The position numbers were made by a program, and so were the translations under genes. This document shows positions 1-11,592 of a stretch of DNA of 64,000 bases, piece by piece (the stretch's first letter is position 1; the number at the start of each line of letters is the position of its first letter). Under the pieces are notes generated by a model that ran no database searches, was not told where the DNA came from, and worked only from the letters and a program-made list of their open reading frames with translations. This DNA comes from Mytilus trossulus (taxonomy: Eukaryota > Mollusca > Bivalvia > Mytilida > Mytilidae): assembly GCF_036588685.1 (NCBI RefSeq), contig NC_086378.1, forward strand, positions 31,473,578 to 31,537,577. The letters are read 5' to 3'.

Positions 1-245
1 TGGCACCAAACTATTTATCAAATCTTATTGTGCCTACAAGTAGTAAACAATCGTACAATACTCGACTTTCATCATCGGATAATTTTATTGTCCCTAAATC
101 AAATACAAAATTATACAAATCAAGTTTTTCTTTTAGTGGTCCAAAAGTGTGGAATTCATTGTCCAGTGAAATTAAAAAATCAAAAATATATCTGCATTTA
201 AAAACTCTTACAAGTCATTTTATTTTGAAAAGTGTTAAATTTTAA
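1..245 (+). pseudogene. C-terminal end of a LINE reverse-transcriptase ORF (partial, enters from left edge)
   Basis: An open frame runs from base 3 to the TAA at 243-245 and continues off the left edge. It contains the FSFSGPKVWNSL motif followed by a K/S-rich stretch and LKTLTSHFI. This is the usual ending of non-LTR retrotransposon ORF2 proteins, just after the reverse transcriptase. It is followed by a short 3' region and a GTT microsatellite (271-295), fitting the 3' end of a LINE copy. Only about 80 residues are visible, so the clade and the integrity of the rest cannot be judged. The motif match is from memory of the family. Confidence 0.7.
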
Positions 246-270
246 GTTAAGCCACAATGTATACCATAGG

Positions 271-295
271 TGTTGTTGTTGTTGTTGTTGTTGTT
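271..295. repeat. GTT microsatellite
   Basis: About eight tandem GTT units lie just downstream of the LINE ORF stop. This is a plausible 3' terminal repeat of that LINE copy. Confidence 0.8.
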
Positions 296-795
296 ATATT
301 ACTTTCTATACGTCTATTCTTTACATGTGTGTAATAGTAGATTAATTATGTTTTATTCATACTGTTAACATTGTATGTATATAAAGAGAGCCTTATTGAA
401 AATTGGTTTAATCCAAATAAGTTCAGTTTTAATTATACTCATCATAGATTTTAGGATAAATATTGTGTACGCAGACGCACGTTTCGCCCACAAAATACAT
501 AAATCAGTGACGTTCGAACAAAAAAGTCAAGATTTACTCGTTTCTTTGTGAACCATTACAGTGTAAAAAATACTCAATGTAAGGAAAATATAATTTCAAA
601 AGGTTGTAACAAAGAAGTATTAACACTAGATATTCAAGAATAGACAAAAACGTACTGCTGAATTGATCCTGCGTTTAAACAAAAACATAAAATAATCATC
701 AACTTGGTTGAACTAGTATTTTGAGTAACAATTCTTCCTTTATTCTTATTCAAATTAAAAGGATAGCTGAAAATAGAACATTTCAGCGGCTTATA

Positions 796-1016
796 TACTG
801 TAAACCAACTTATTTTCGCGAGCGATTTATTTACGCGACTTTCGCGAGTAGAAAAAAAACGCGACTTTAAATCGTCGCGAATATGTATCATTTGGATCTT
901 TTCTTATTTAAACACCTCAAGAAGTAAGAAAATCGCGAAATTAAATAGCCGCGAAGAGGCCTAAATAGGACCTAACGCGAAATTAAGTATCCGCGAAAAT
1001 AAGTTGGTTTACAGTA
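796..1016. mobile_element. 217-bp MITE with 24-bp TIRs and TA target duplication
   Basis: The element runs 798-1014 and is flanked by TA at 796-797 and 1015-1016. Its ends are perfect inverted repeats beginning CTGTAAACCAACTTATTTTC and continuing to GCG. The interior has several further CGCGAA/TTCGCG motifs. Size, TIRs and TA duplication fit a non-autonomous Tc1/mariner-type MITE. It has no coding capacity. Confidence 0.85.
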
Positions 1017-1061
1017 TTCTACATTGTTTGATATATATATTCTACATTGTTTGATATATAC
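1017..1061. repeat. Two-unit tandem duplication (about 22 bp)
   Basis: The unit TTCTACATTGTTTGATATAT occurs twice head to tail directly after the MITE. Confidence 0.7.
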
Positions 1062-3600
1062 ACCTGAAAGTCGAAACTATTTTGTTTAAAAAATGGCTAG
1101 CCATAAAACAAGGTTCAACTAAACATTTTTTCTTCAAATGTCCTGTACCAAGTCAGAAAAATAGCAGTTGTTATCTGATAGTTCGTTTTTTGTGGGTTGC
1201 ATTGTCTTTTTTATTTTGTTGCACTTCAGTGCTTCTGTTGTTTCGTTGTTTTTGTCTTATAGTTAATGTGTTTTCCTCGGTTCTAGTTTGTAACCGGGAT
1301 TTGTTTTCTCTCAATCGATTTATGACTTTTGAACAGCGGTATACAACTGTTGCCTTCATTTACTAATGAATGTGCAATAGTAGCTTTCCATGATCATGTT
1401 TCCTCACAAGTTCACTTCTTACTACTAGCTACTCGCAGATATTGCTTTTTGCGGTTATTCCGTGATATTCTTTTAATGTCTACTGATGACTTTGAAATAC
1501 GTATTATCGGATTAAAATGTGTTATACAGTTCTATACATCTCTCTTTAGTAATTTTGTTCCGTTAGCTTTCAAAATATTTCACCTATCGTTCATCAGGAA
1601 TATGTCATTGGCTTTAATATTCCCTAGCTTTTCCCAGGTACCTTTGCTCAGTTTTTTGTTTGTAAATCATGTTTTACGGACGTTTCACTAATAAACATAT
1701 CCTCTAATCCATTGTATCTCCTTTATCTATTCTCAAGAAATAGATTGTTGTAGTCACTTGTTGTTTGAAAAATATATATCTGGATTAATGACGTCGGTAT
1801 ACAAACTTTTATAGTTGCAATTGTGTTTGTCATTTGTTTTAAATTGAAGATCTTAAGAAAATATGATGTCTTGAAACAAAGTACTATAAAAGAATTGGTG
1901 TGAAAGGATTTTGTAAATGTTATGCTATAATAAAAGTTTAAAAGTGGAGGGCAAAAAGTCAGATTCAAACATTTGAAATTTGCCTTCACAGGAATAATAT
2001 TTTTATTGATATGCAACTCAATTCTTGTCATTAGAGAAATGGTAATAAGCAGAATAAAGTTCTTTAAATGCTCATTAGGTAAGAACAAATTAAGATTTGA
2101 TCTCGCCTTCAAAATATGACTACACATACATTTGTCCAAGTTTTTTGGCTATTTTTAATGTAAATGTTTATTAGTTTTCGGGTTGTTTAAAGGCGTTTAT
2201 TTTTATAACTTCGTCTTTTTGTTGAATGTCGGAAGTCGGAAAGAGACAAGGATGATGTTTGTTTACTTGTACCGATTTAAAATTAGCTGAACAAGGTTGA
2301 CGCATCCTTGACCATCATTTTTGTTTTGTATACAACTATTAACAAATCTTAAAATAACTTTATTTTGCAATAGTATTAAAACATTTGACCTTTCTACACT
2401 TTACACAAGTATTACCAACTCCAAACTGAAAGACACATTGAAAGAGTTGGTATTGCTTTGTTTCATAAATAAGAATCAATAGAATAGCAGAATATATGTA
2501 CACGTAGTAAGGAATGTACCCAAAAAAGCTAAAAAAAAAGTCATTTTATTAATTTCATTATAAGAAAACTAAAAAATCGAACTCCGAGGAAAAAATAAAA
2601 CGTTAAGTCCCTAACCAAATGGCAAAATCAAAAGCTCAATTACATGAAATGAATGGGTAACAACTGTCATATTCCTGACTTTGTACAAGCATTTTCGTAT
2701 GTAGAAATGTAGATTAAACCTAGTGTTATAACTAGGAAATCTTACTTTTATGACAGTCGCATAATTTCCATCATATTGAACAAAAAGAACAGACATAATA
2801 GGTAAAAATGTCAAAAATATACAATAAACCGACCACTGAAAAGAGTGTAAGTCCGGGAAGTCTGGTACACACAAGGGTAAACTTTCGGGCCGTTGAAAAG
2901 GTTTAGGGTAAAAGAAGAAATCAATGAGACTACACTTTTTCATTCAGGAGGTTAGGTTAAATTCATCAACGATATTTAGACTAAATAGGAGACGAAATAT
3001 ATCAGTCTATATCAATCTTTCAATAAAAAACCAACAACAGGGTGATAATTTGAATGATATATATACACCTTTCAAGATCATATTTTGCAGAAAAATTGTT
3101 CCATCGTTCTGCCTGTTGCACTATCTTTTAATCTCTTCCTTACTACTTCATATTTTTTATTTGAACAGTCCTATGGGAGACACCATTTTACCAAAATATT
3201 TTTTGCGTTCTTTTTGTGTTCTGTAATGTTTTTTTATGACCATAGGATCTAATGAATTGTGCAAAGAGTTTCGAGATAAATTATAAAACAACTAAAACGA
3301 GCTAAATACCGAAGACAACGGAAACTATACTGATCTTTAAAGCTGTAACATTAATAAAGTAAATTCTTTTTTTCAATCTATTATCCGAGTTTTTTCTGGA
3401 TTTACTTTTAAAAGTGATCAACGCTCATTTCGTTTCCTCTTTAAAACAAACTATAATCTACAGTTACTTAAAGAGCATGTATTAATTTGATGTCTTCATA
3501 TCTAGAGTACCCGAAATGAGGAAATCTTATCACTAAAGATAGATTTCTTTAAAAATACGCATTAAGCATACAAGGCTATTCTGAAGGACACTTGTTTTCC
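1062..3600. other. Gene-free stretch with dispersed repeat fragments
   Basis: I see no credible exon here. 1,110-1,360 (+) and 2,530-2,880 (-) are fragments of a dispersed repeat recognisable by TCCTGTACCAAGTCAGRAA and CCTCGGAGTT. Other copies lie near 4,080-4,280, 11,880-12,070, 38,470-38,600 and 47,520-47,680. The rest is AT-rich DNA with only short chance open frames. Confidence 0.6.
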
Positions 3601-3631
3601 TGTGTGTGTCCTGTTTGTGTTGTATATGTTG

Positions 3632-3697
3632 TATATAAGCCACCATCATGCTTATTTCCGAGTTGCTGTTGCAGTGTTGCAAATTAGTTAATCAAAA
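3632..3697 (+). promoter_or_regulatory. TATA box and untranslated first exon of the defensin gene
   Basis: TATATAAG at 3632-3639 is a good TATA box. About 25-30 bases on, a candidate non-coding exon ends at 3697 in TCAAAA followed by the donor GTGAGT (3698-3703). The next acceptor, ATTTCAG, ends at 3779, only 18 bases before the start codon. A separate 5'UTR exon is in keeping with the multi-exon structure reported for mussel defensin genes. The transcription start itself is inferred. Confidence 0.6.
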
Positions 3698-3797
3698 GTG
3701 AGTATATGTTTAAAGTAATTGATGTAATAGTGGTATTTACTTGTGCAGTTTATCTAAAAACAATTACTTCATATTTCAGAGTTGATTCCTGTTTCAG

Positions 3798-4624
3798 ATG
3801 AAAGCAGTATTCGTCTTGTTGGTGGTTGGTGTGTGCATCATGATGATGGATGGTAAGGACGATTCTATTCAATAACATTAATTTAAAAAAAAAAAGTGAT
3901 AAAAGTACATATCTTTACCTTTCAAGAACTGGATAATGGAAACTCTTTGTATTGGCTTTTTTTCGGGAAATAGCTATATATATATATATATATATATAGT
4001 GGGCAGATTGTATTTAGCTTTTTTATTGTTTTTTTTTTTGTATTGGGCGGGATATGCAGATCTGCAAAAGCCGTTGCTTTTCTATTGAAATTAACTTTTT
4101 TTAAATTGAAAAGTTGACACATGTAAAAAGTAAAATCACAAAAAACATTGAAATCCGAGGAAAATTCAAAAAGGAAAGTCCATAATGAAAAGCTCGAACA
4201 CATAAAACGAATGAATAACAGGTTTCATATTCCTGACATGGTACAGGCATTTTCGTATGTAGTAAAAAAACATCCACATCACCATCTTTACTAAACCAGA
4301 TGCGCATTTAAACAATCATTGTCTCTTAGTGATGATAGAGGTCTACATAGTTGAAAATTCAAGACCAAGAAATACTTACCCAAAATAAAAATATAAAATG
4401 ATTTTTAAAAATATGCCAATCTCTTTATAGTGGCGAGTGCTGGGTTTGGCTGTCCAAACAATTATAGTTGTCATGCACATTGTAAGTCCATTCCAGGACG
4501 ATGCGGTGGATACTGTGGTGGATGGCACAGATTGAGGTGCACTTGTTATAGATGCGGTGGGAGAAGGGAAGATGTGGAGGATATTTCTGATATCTTTGAT
4601 AATGAAGCATCAGATCGCTTCTGA
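3798..4624 (+). CDS. MGD1: Arthropod-type defensin precursor, MGD-1-like (two coding exons)
   Basis: Secreted antimicrobial peptide of mussel haemocytes. Coding exons are 3798-3852 and 4431-4624, with donor GTAAGG and acceptor CTTTATAG, giving an 82-residue precursor. Residues 1-22 are a signal peptide rich in V, L and M ending ASA. Residues 23-61 are the mature peptide: it starts GFGCPNN and has eight cysteines (C4, C10, C14, C21, C25, C33, C35, C38 of the mature part) in the cysteine-stabilised alpha-beta arrangement. The last 21 residues form an acidic C-terminal extension ending ASDRF, as in MGD precursors. Compared with MGD-1 as I remember it, the mature part differs mainly at positions 9 (Ser) and 12 (Ala). 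The start is set by the signal peptide and the intron phase. Frame, cysteines and splice sites are all intact, so the gene looks functional. The symbol denotes the family; the exact paralogue is uncertain. Confidence 0.95.
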
Positions 4625-5500
4625 ATTTGGTAAGCGAATGTCTTAATTGTATTTTAATTCAAAATTGCAATGTTGTATTATCTAGCTTAAATGGTTAAGG
4701 TTATTTCAGAAACACGTGGAGTCCACTCAAAAATCATACCATTTCAAAATATAGAGGAGACAACAAGAGGGCAATACAAGAATACGAATGGACCAACAAT
4801 GGTTTGTATAAGAATATAAACATAATGGATATTTAATAATCCATTTCAAAGACTAAGGTCTCCATGAACTTATGAACTCCAAATTCAAAAGTTAGATATC
4901 AATTTAAGTGAATTACTGTGGTTTATATCGAAATGTAATTACAGTCCGTGTTAAAACATGCTTTCTTGTGATGCACATAACATTAGATAGAGTATTACTT
5001 ATAACATGTAATCTTATCTTGTTATTTGGCTCGTGAAATCTAAATACACTGTTGTCATATTACATTTAGAAGAAAAAAAACTGTTGATTAATATTACTAA
5101 ATAGATGCTTCTTATATTTGCTAAATGGTAATTGATTTATAAAATGTCATAAATTTTATATCAATTCGATTTTTCCTTGATAGTTGAAACAAGCACACAA
5201 AAATAATTAGGATAGAAATACAAAAACACATTGTTTGTGTTCTGGACCTGTTTGGAAATTATCTTTACATGGTGGCGTTACTATATAGTTGAAATGGAAC
5301 ATAATTTAAAGCTTATACATATCAATGCATAACAAGTTTTTTTTTAACTTACAGATGGATATTTTCGAAACGAAAGATGATGAAAATGAATCAGCTCTAT
5401 TAAAAGTATTTTTCTTACTGATACTAAATCAATATATATTCAATGACTTTTTTTTTACTTTAAATGTTCTTCTTTCTAGTACTAAAAAAAAATAAAAGTA
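4625..5500 (+). other. Probable spliced 3'UTR of the defensin gene
   Basis: Five bases after the stop there is a donor (G|GTAAGC, 4630). An acceptor TTATTTCAG ends at 4709 and opens a candidate 3'UTR exon. A second acceptor, TTACAG, ends at 5354 and precedes a stretch that reaches AATAAA near 5491. A 3'UTR intron would fit the four-exon layout described for MGD genes. Which of the two acceptors is used cannot be settled without transcripts. Confidence 0.45.
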
Positions 5501-5544
5501 AAAAAAAAAAAAACTCTTTAGCATCAGTTTAGTTTTTATTCAGT

Positions 5545-5957
5545 CCTAATTTGGTAACTGTGATAACGTATAAATAACGAGTTTGTTAACCGTGATGGGA
5601 TAACCGTTTCACATGTGATATCGGATATGTTCCCTATGTCGTTAATACAATCGACTTCCCATTTCACCACGAATTTAATCTATCTATTTAGATTATTTAC
5701 CGGGTTAGTAATAACATGAGCAACATGATAGGTGCCACATGTGGAGCAGGATCTGTTTACCCTCCCAGTTGGTTTGGGTTTTTTTTTTTGGGTGGGGGGG
5801 GGGGTCGTATTGCTTCGTCACTAGTTTTCTATGTTGGTTCTTTTTTGTACTATTATTAGTCGGTTTGTCTTTATATTTTTTAGCCATGGCGTTGTCAATT
5901 TGTTTTCGATTTGTAAGGTTGACAGTCCTCTGTTATATCTTTCGCCTCTCTTTTAAA
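5545..5957 (+). mobile_element. 5'-truncated retroelement 3' tail, family B
   Basis: This dispersed sequence is marked by GAGCAACATGATAGGTGCCA, CATGTGGAGCAGGATCTG and GCCATGGCGTTGTCA. The same sequence follows a reverse-transcriptase relic at 28,519-29,388 (reverse strand) in this window, so it is read here as the 3' end of that retroelement, truncated at its 5' side. Related copies lie at 11,310-11,592 (+) and 57,545-57,790 (+). It contains a T10/G8-rich run at 5,780-5,803. Confidence 0.75.
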
Positions 5958-6767
5958 GGATTAGTAGTGTATCGATGTTCGAGTCTCATTAAACGATTTG
6001 AAAAAGATATATCTAGATAACAAACTAAGAGAATCACATGACTAAAAAAAAATATATAATCCGATGCGCCATCGGGCTATGCATGGACATCTACCGGTTT
6101 ACAGAAGAATATAGAAGTGAGTATGGAGACAATCAATTTTTTTTTATAAATAGGAAATACTGTTCAATGCAAATAGGCAACGTTTTATTCAGCCAAACAC
6201 AAATATAAACGCCGCAAACACTGACTGAAAAGACTGTAGAAAAAAACAAGGCAATATGTTGTATACGTTTAAAGAAAAATGTTAAGCCATTTTAACAGAA
6301 ATTTAAAAGCACAAACCCATGTTATGTAAACACATCTTGTAGTCAATTAAAAAAAAACTTTTAGAACTAGAGTGCGAAAAGTTTCACTGAAGATCAGAAT
6401 AGCATTGAAGAGTTAGACTCTCAATTCACAGAATCAAACCCTTCCAATTCTATTAGGTCTACAAAACGGGGGGAAAACTATAAGTTATTACAATTTCAAT
6501 TCAATTCAATTCAAAGTTGTATTGCCATATAAACGTTACAGTTTGTGACATATAACAACAACAAAAATAAATAAATAAAGACAATAACTAAGTAACTCAA
6601 TATATATACACAAATTCAGGTAAATATTAAAGGGTCCCCTGTCCTAAGTTCCATTGATGAACCTGACCGAATATATTTTAAAAGGCAAAACAATTATCAA
6701 GCCAGTGTTGAGAAAATTGTTTAATCATACATAGAGTGTGGCTATTTTCAAATATATGGGTTGCTAT
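5958..6767. other. Gene-free AT-rich stretch
   Basis: I see nothing identifiable here beyond short A/T runs and a small tandem of AATTC units near 6,500. Confidence 0.5.
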
Positions 6768-7779
6768 TCATGGCCGACACTCGGCTAACCAAGAGATAGG
6801 TCAGTTAATCTATATTGAGTATGCGGCTATATCGGCGGTGGGTCTGTTAATCGGGTTGGTTATACGTCTGTTAAGAGTAAAACACACAATTTAATGTCAA
6901 ACTCTGTTAAATATACAGATTTTTTGACATATTATGAGAATCACATCAAAAAAAGAAAAGTGTCTGACAAAATGATATCTATCACAGAACATTTTCCACC
7001 ATTAAAAAAAAGCATAGCCTGTGCAATTTTAAGTAAAACGAAAAGGCGTCGCGCAAGTATGGAGTTTGTACGCATAGCAATATTTTAGATAAAAGGCCAA
7101 AAACCATTTGTAGATATGATTTAAAGGACACAAAGTAGTACTTTGGTTTTAAAAAATCAATTGTCGTTGATAAATATTTTATAATTGTTATATAAGTTGA
7201 GTTATACCACATTTTAATGAATATTAGGGGATACAGTCTGTAAATGGGTTGGACAATTTAAATCGTGTCAGTTAAGAGTTATTTAGCCACGACAAGCTTA
7301 AGTCTTACTACCTTGAGTTTATATTTTCACATTGAAAAAAATGAGATGTACTTGCGACGAAAAAATTACAATACGGCGCAACAGTATCCTTATAGAAAAG
7401 GCACTTTTTTTTTTCTCTCTGCATTTCATTAAAAGGGTGTGTCACTTCAAATTAGCGTTATATGGACTGATTGGCCGCTCGAATTCGCATGAATTTTTTA
7501 TTTACGCCAAGTTATCAATCAGCCTTATTTTTTGTCTGTTCAAAATCTGTAACATCTATGAATTTGTCATGTGTTGCAATGCAGCTGGTTAAATTCCATG
7601 CGTTTTCTTTGGAATTCTAAGGCTTTTCTACCTCAGGAATGCCGGCGTCACACATTGGCTGATAGACCGGTGTGCACCAAACGTACAAAGAAAACTGACA
7701 AAGTCGGTATACGTTAGTTGTACGCCATAAGAAAGCTTAGCAATCGTTCAAAGCGCGTTGCATAAGTTTGAAGTAAGTC

Positions 7780-8125
7780 GAAATACAAAGGTAAAATTGA
7801 GAAAGGAAATAGGGAATGTGTCAAAGCGACAACAACCCGACCATAGAACAGCTAACAGACAAAGACCACCAATGGGTCTTCAATGTTGAGAGAAACTCCC
7901 GCACCAGGAGGCGTCCTTCAGCTGGCCCTTAAAAAATATGTATTAAAATACAGTGATAATGGACGTCATAATAAACTCCGAATTATACATAAGAAACTAA
8001 AATTAAAAATCATATAAGACTAACAAAGGCCAGAGGATCCTGACTTGGGACAGGCGCAAAATTGCGGACGGGATAAACATGTTTATGAGATATCAACACT
8101 CCCCCTATACCTCTAGCCACTGAAG
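7780..8125 (-). mobile_element. Retroelement 3' tail, family A (inside copy 1)
   Basis: Contains GAATGTGTCAAAGCGACAAC, CGCACCAGGAGGCGTCCTTC and CCTGACTTGGGACAGGCGCA. On the minus strand the same sequence forms the 3' end of the reverse-transcriptase element at 20,766-23,826, so this is a 5'-truncated copy. The corresponding stretch is also present in copy 2, so it was inserted before the two TIR elements separated. Confidence 0.75.
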
Positions 8126-8255
8126 GAAAGTAAATACGCTTGATGAACACTACAACCCGAGTAAAATTACTAGCGTATTGGCAGCGTAAATGATTTTTAA
8201 CACGCCGGAGCTATTCGCTGATGCGTGACGCCGGTATAAGTTACATATTCCCTCA

Positions 8256-8460
8256 ATGCTTTTCAACGTTGTTTTTGGCCTTTTTAAACATTTTTTTTCG
8301 AGCGTCACTGATGAGTTTTTCGTAGACGAAACGCGTGTCTGGCATAAATATAAGGCGCAAATATCAAATTTCAATCCTGGTATCTATGAGGAGTTTATTT
8401 CCGGTATCTATTTTCCTTATGCCGAGTCATCATGCTCATTTTCTGTTGCCTAAGGAAATG
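8256..8460 (+). repeat. Dispersed repeat C fragment (inside copy 1)
   Basis: Recognised by CACTGATGAGTTTTTCGTAG, ACGAAACGCGTGTCTGG and TCCTGGTATCTATGAGG. Related copies are at 20,170-20,350 (-), 32,395-32,640 (-) and 55,082-55,530 (+). Confidence 0.7.
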
Positions 8461-10041
8461 TCTGTACCAATTAAGTTCTAAACCGTGGTTCTAAACAAGA
8501 AATTAACATTAGTAAGTTTTTTTTATGTTAGTGTGGGTGCTGATTTAACGTGTAACAACAAGACAATTTTATATTCCTGTAAATCACAATGAAAGCATAA
8601 TATTAATTTTATTTTTCGAGTAATGATGTATTCCTATGATATCGTTAGTCATTTAGCAGACTGGCAGTCCGCAAACGTGCTTGTTTTTCTATCGAGGGAC
8701 CTTCAAGGTGGTGAAGAGAAAGGTTGATGTTGAAAGGTTTGTCTATATTTGTTTGCATTATAAACATATTTCAGTTCATTTGATAAAAAAAAATCAAAAC
8801 ATTACGAAGTTTATCTCTGATTTATGTACTTGTTAACTATGTAAATGACAAATTGGTGCCATTCATATCATTGAAACAGAATCCACATGATATATGCGAC
8901 CATTCTTTGATGAAATTAATATTACTTTGATTTTACACTTTTAAAAATCATTTCTATCAATTTTCAGATTCCATTGTCTAAACTTATGTTTCATTGTTCA
9001 TGTGTTGTTTCCATTTATTCAAGCCACTAATCTTGAGCCTATCTCTTTATTCAGATAACACCCCATATAGCAATTAAATTATACTTGTAATGTCATCCAT
9101 AACTCTTAACAGACCAGTTAACAGACCGAGTTTTATACATCCGACCCATGAACAGACCATATTTTTATCAAAAACTTATTTATGTCACCAAAATACAGTT
9201 TTTCGTGAAGATTTTTCAAATATTGATGTTAATATGGTAAACAATATAATGCCAGTCCTTTTTCGATGTTCAAAAGATTGCATGCAAGTAAACTCAACCA
9301 ACTTGTCATTTTTGTGTACATTTTTTGTGTGTAAAATGTGTATAAATTTACTTATGAGTAACTCGCCTTTTTATTTTATAGATCGTTTATTGAAGCTAGA
9401 AAAAAAATAATGACACCACTGGATTCAGTACTCCAAATCATTTTGTCAGACATGAATAGTTTTTATGATATAAATACAATTAAAAAGTTATACAATGAAA
9501 CATACTGACTTTGCACTGATTTTCACGATAACACTTGATTAACAGACCCACCGCCGATATAGCCGCATACTCAATATAGATTAACCGACCTATCTCTCGG
9601 TTAGCCGAGTGTCGGCCGTGATATTGTTATTCTGGTTTATGAAAATCTACCATTGACGACATCGACAACTATTGTGATATTTCACCCGATGCCATATTCG
9701 CAATTCATTCCTTAACATTCGAGTTGAACATAGTAAAACATAATTTCTAGGTACATAAATGATAACCATAATTATGATACATCAAGAATTTCAGAAAAAA
9801 AAGAAACATGTGTAAAACTTTTAAAAAAAAAAGAAGAAGAAAAAAGTCTATTGAACGATGTTTATTAAAAACAAAAGACTGCTTACACCAATAAGTTGTT
9901 TGATTATAATTGTCCTTGTTTTCAGATACAACCTAGAGACAACTTATGTGGTATTTTAAAAAGCAACTTCACAGACAGGAAGCTTTATTTATTAGAAAAT
10001 ATATATCAAGGAAATGAAATAGCAATGACCGAAATATTTTG

Positions 10042-10185
10042 AACAGATATATTATGTTATGGAGGGGTATTTGCGAAAAATACAAGTCAAGGGACTTAAA
10101 TTTCCCGAGCCGCTAGGCAAGGAAAATTTTGTCCCAAGACTTGTATTTTTTTGTAAATACCCCTCCATAACATGATATATCTGTT
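10042..10185. repeat. Short palindromic (fold-back) element
   Basis: The left arm, with TTATGGAGGGGTATTTGC and AATACAAGTC, pairs with a right arm containing GACTTGTATTT and AAATACCCCTCCATAA. The arms are about 50 bp around a roughly 45-bp loop. This is probably a small MITE; no target duplication could be fixed. Confidence 0.75.
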
Positions 10186-11309
10186 TAATTACACCGAATA
10201 CATTTTAATTTAAACTCTCTGTACTAGGAAAAGGAAATATTTAATTGAGGACAAGTACTGTCATAAAATATACACCGGGAACTATACATGTACGTATACG
10301 CGTTCACGCTGTCTTTATGTAACGTCATATCCGAAAAAATGGCGGGAAGATGCTCGCGAGGGTAAAAAGGGAATATCCCAAATGGCAAATACCATGGTAA
10401 TTGAGGCAAATTAATAGGAAATAGGAAATTAAGGGTGATAAATAATCCTAGACAAATACTTATGTACTAAAATAACAGGATTACTGATGAAATTTCAGTG
10501 TCCGATATTTATGTATGACCAGTAACTATTTTGACAATTAAACATGTCTCTTCACTGATGCTCGAATCAATATATATGTGAAACCAAAACATTATATAAT
10601 GTTATACAGCTGACATAATCGAGGAAAGTATTGCAAAACTCGGTCAATGATTTAAAGATCTACAAGAAAGGGATACATTTCTGAATTGCGAATTAGTTTC
10701 GTAGTTTTACAACAGCAAATTGAAATACTCAAGATCCGAATTCTATTAATGTAGTACTGACATACTGACCTTCTAGGCTGGTGACACCTTCGGACACTTA
10801 CAGTCAAAAAGAAGACGTACCGACCAAGTGGAAATAATAAAATGTAACAGTACCAATGTTACTGCATGTACCAGATCCCTTTTTTTAAATAATGGCTCTA
10901 CGTTGATACAATTTCATGTCATTACTTTTGATTTTTCACTTATCCCTGATTGAAATTTTGTCTAAAATTTATAAATTTCCAGTGGTATTTCTTATATTGC
11001 TAAAGACTTACTTTTTGGTAATTTTTTAGGTAAACACTTTCCCTCATATTTTAGGGGTTTTATTAATTATTTTAGAGCATTTCATTTCTTTCAAACGAGA
11101 ACCAAGAATCTATATATTACAAAAAAGACAAAGGATTACGAATGGAAAAAAGCATTCGCCGTAGAAAAACAAAACAATTGCAAAAAACGAAATACCTCTA
11201 AAAGACTAGCAATTGTCTACAAAACACTAATTAAAGATAAAAAAAAAGGATGGACACAGGGAATGTGTCAAAGAGACAAAACAAAGTGACATAAGAGTAG
11301 AAAACAACA

Positions 11310-11592
11310 CACACGGACGTTTATATCTTAAATGTGACCTACCGAATTATACTATTTACCGGGTGTGGAATAACATGAGCAACACGATGGGTGTAACATG
11401 TGGAGCAGGATCTGTTTATATATATATTTTCCTTCCGGAGCACCTGAGATCACCTCCAGTTTTTGGTCTTTAGTTTTCTATATTGTGTCTTGTGTACTAT
11501 TATTTGTCTGTTTGTCTTTTTCTTTGTTGTCAGTTTAATTTCGATTTATGACTTTGACTGTCCCTCTGGTATCGTTAGCCACTCTTTTACAA
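11310..11592 (+). mobile_element. 5'-truncated retroelement 3' tail, family B
   Basis: Contains GTGACCTACCGAATTATACT, GAGCAACACGATGGGTG and the 3' part GTCCCTCTGGTATCGTTAGC. It lies in the same orientation as the copies at 5,545 and 57,545 and opposite to the reverse-transcriptase-linked copy at 28,519. Confidence 0.75.

Larger units (their letters stand above)
6768..9621. mobile_element. 2.85-kb element with 85-bp TIRs (copy 1)
   Basis: The ends 6768-6852 and 9537-9621 are near-perfect inverted repeats beginning TCAYGGCCGACACTCGGCTA. TAACAGACC-type motifs recur just inside the ends, for example 9,100-9,155, and could be transposase-binding sites. No transposase is seen, so the element is non-autonomous. 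The interior carries a retroelement tail (7,780-8,125) and a dispersed repeat (8,256-8,460), making it a mosaic. A TAT triplet flanks both sides, but this is weak evidence for a target duplication. A second copy in opposite orientation is at 18,965-25,219. Short open frames inside, for example 9,090-9,410, are not coding: their counterpart in copy 2 is just repeat DNA. Confidence 0.85.

Noticed and set aside
1329..1691. 120-codon open frame
   Set aside because: It overlaps a dispersed repeat end and has a low-complexity hydrophobic composition with no recognisable motif or splice support.
3975..3998. TA dinucleotide run as a promoter element
   Set aside because: It lies inside the defensin intron and is a simple microsatellite.
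4425..4610. Minus-strand 61-codon frame over the defensin exon
   Set aside because: It is the antisense shadow of the defensin mature-peptide exon.
9090..9410. Open frame (106 codons) with a similar one at 19,149-19,358
   Set aside because: The similarity comes from the two copies of the TIR element. The frame is not kept over the same length, no domain is seen and the sequence is subterminal repeat DNA.
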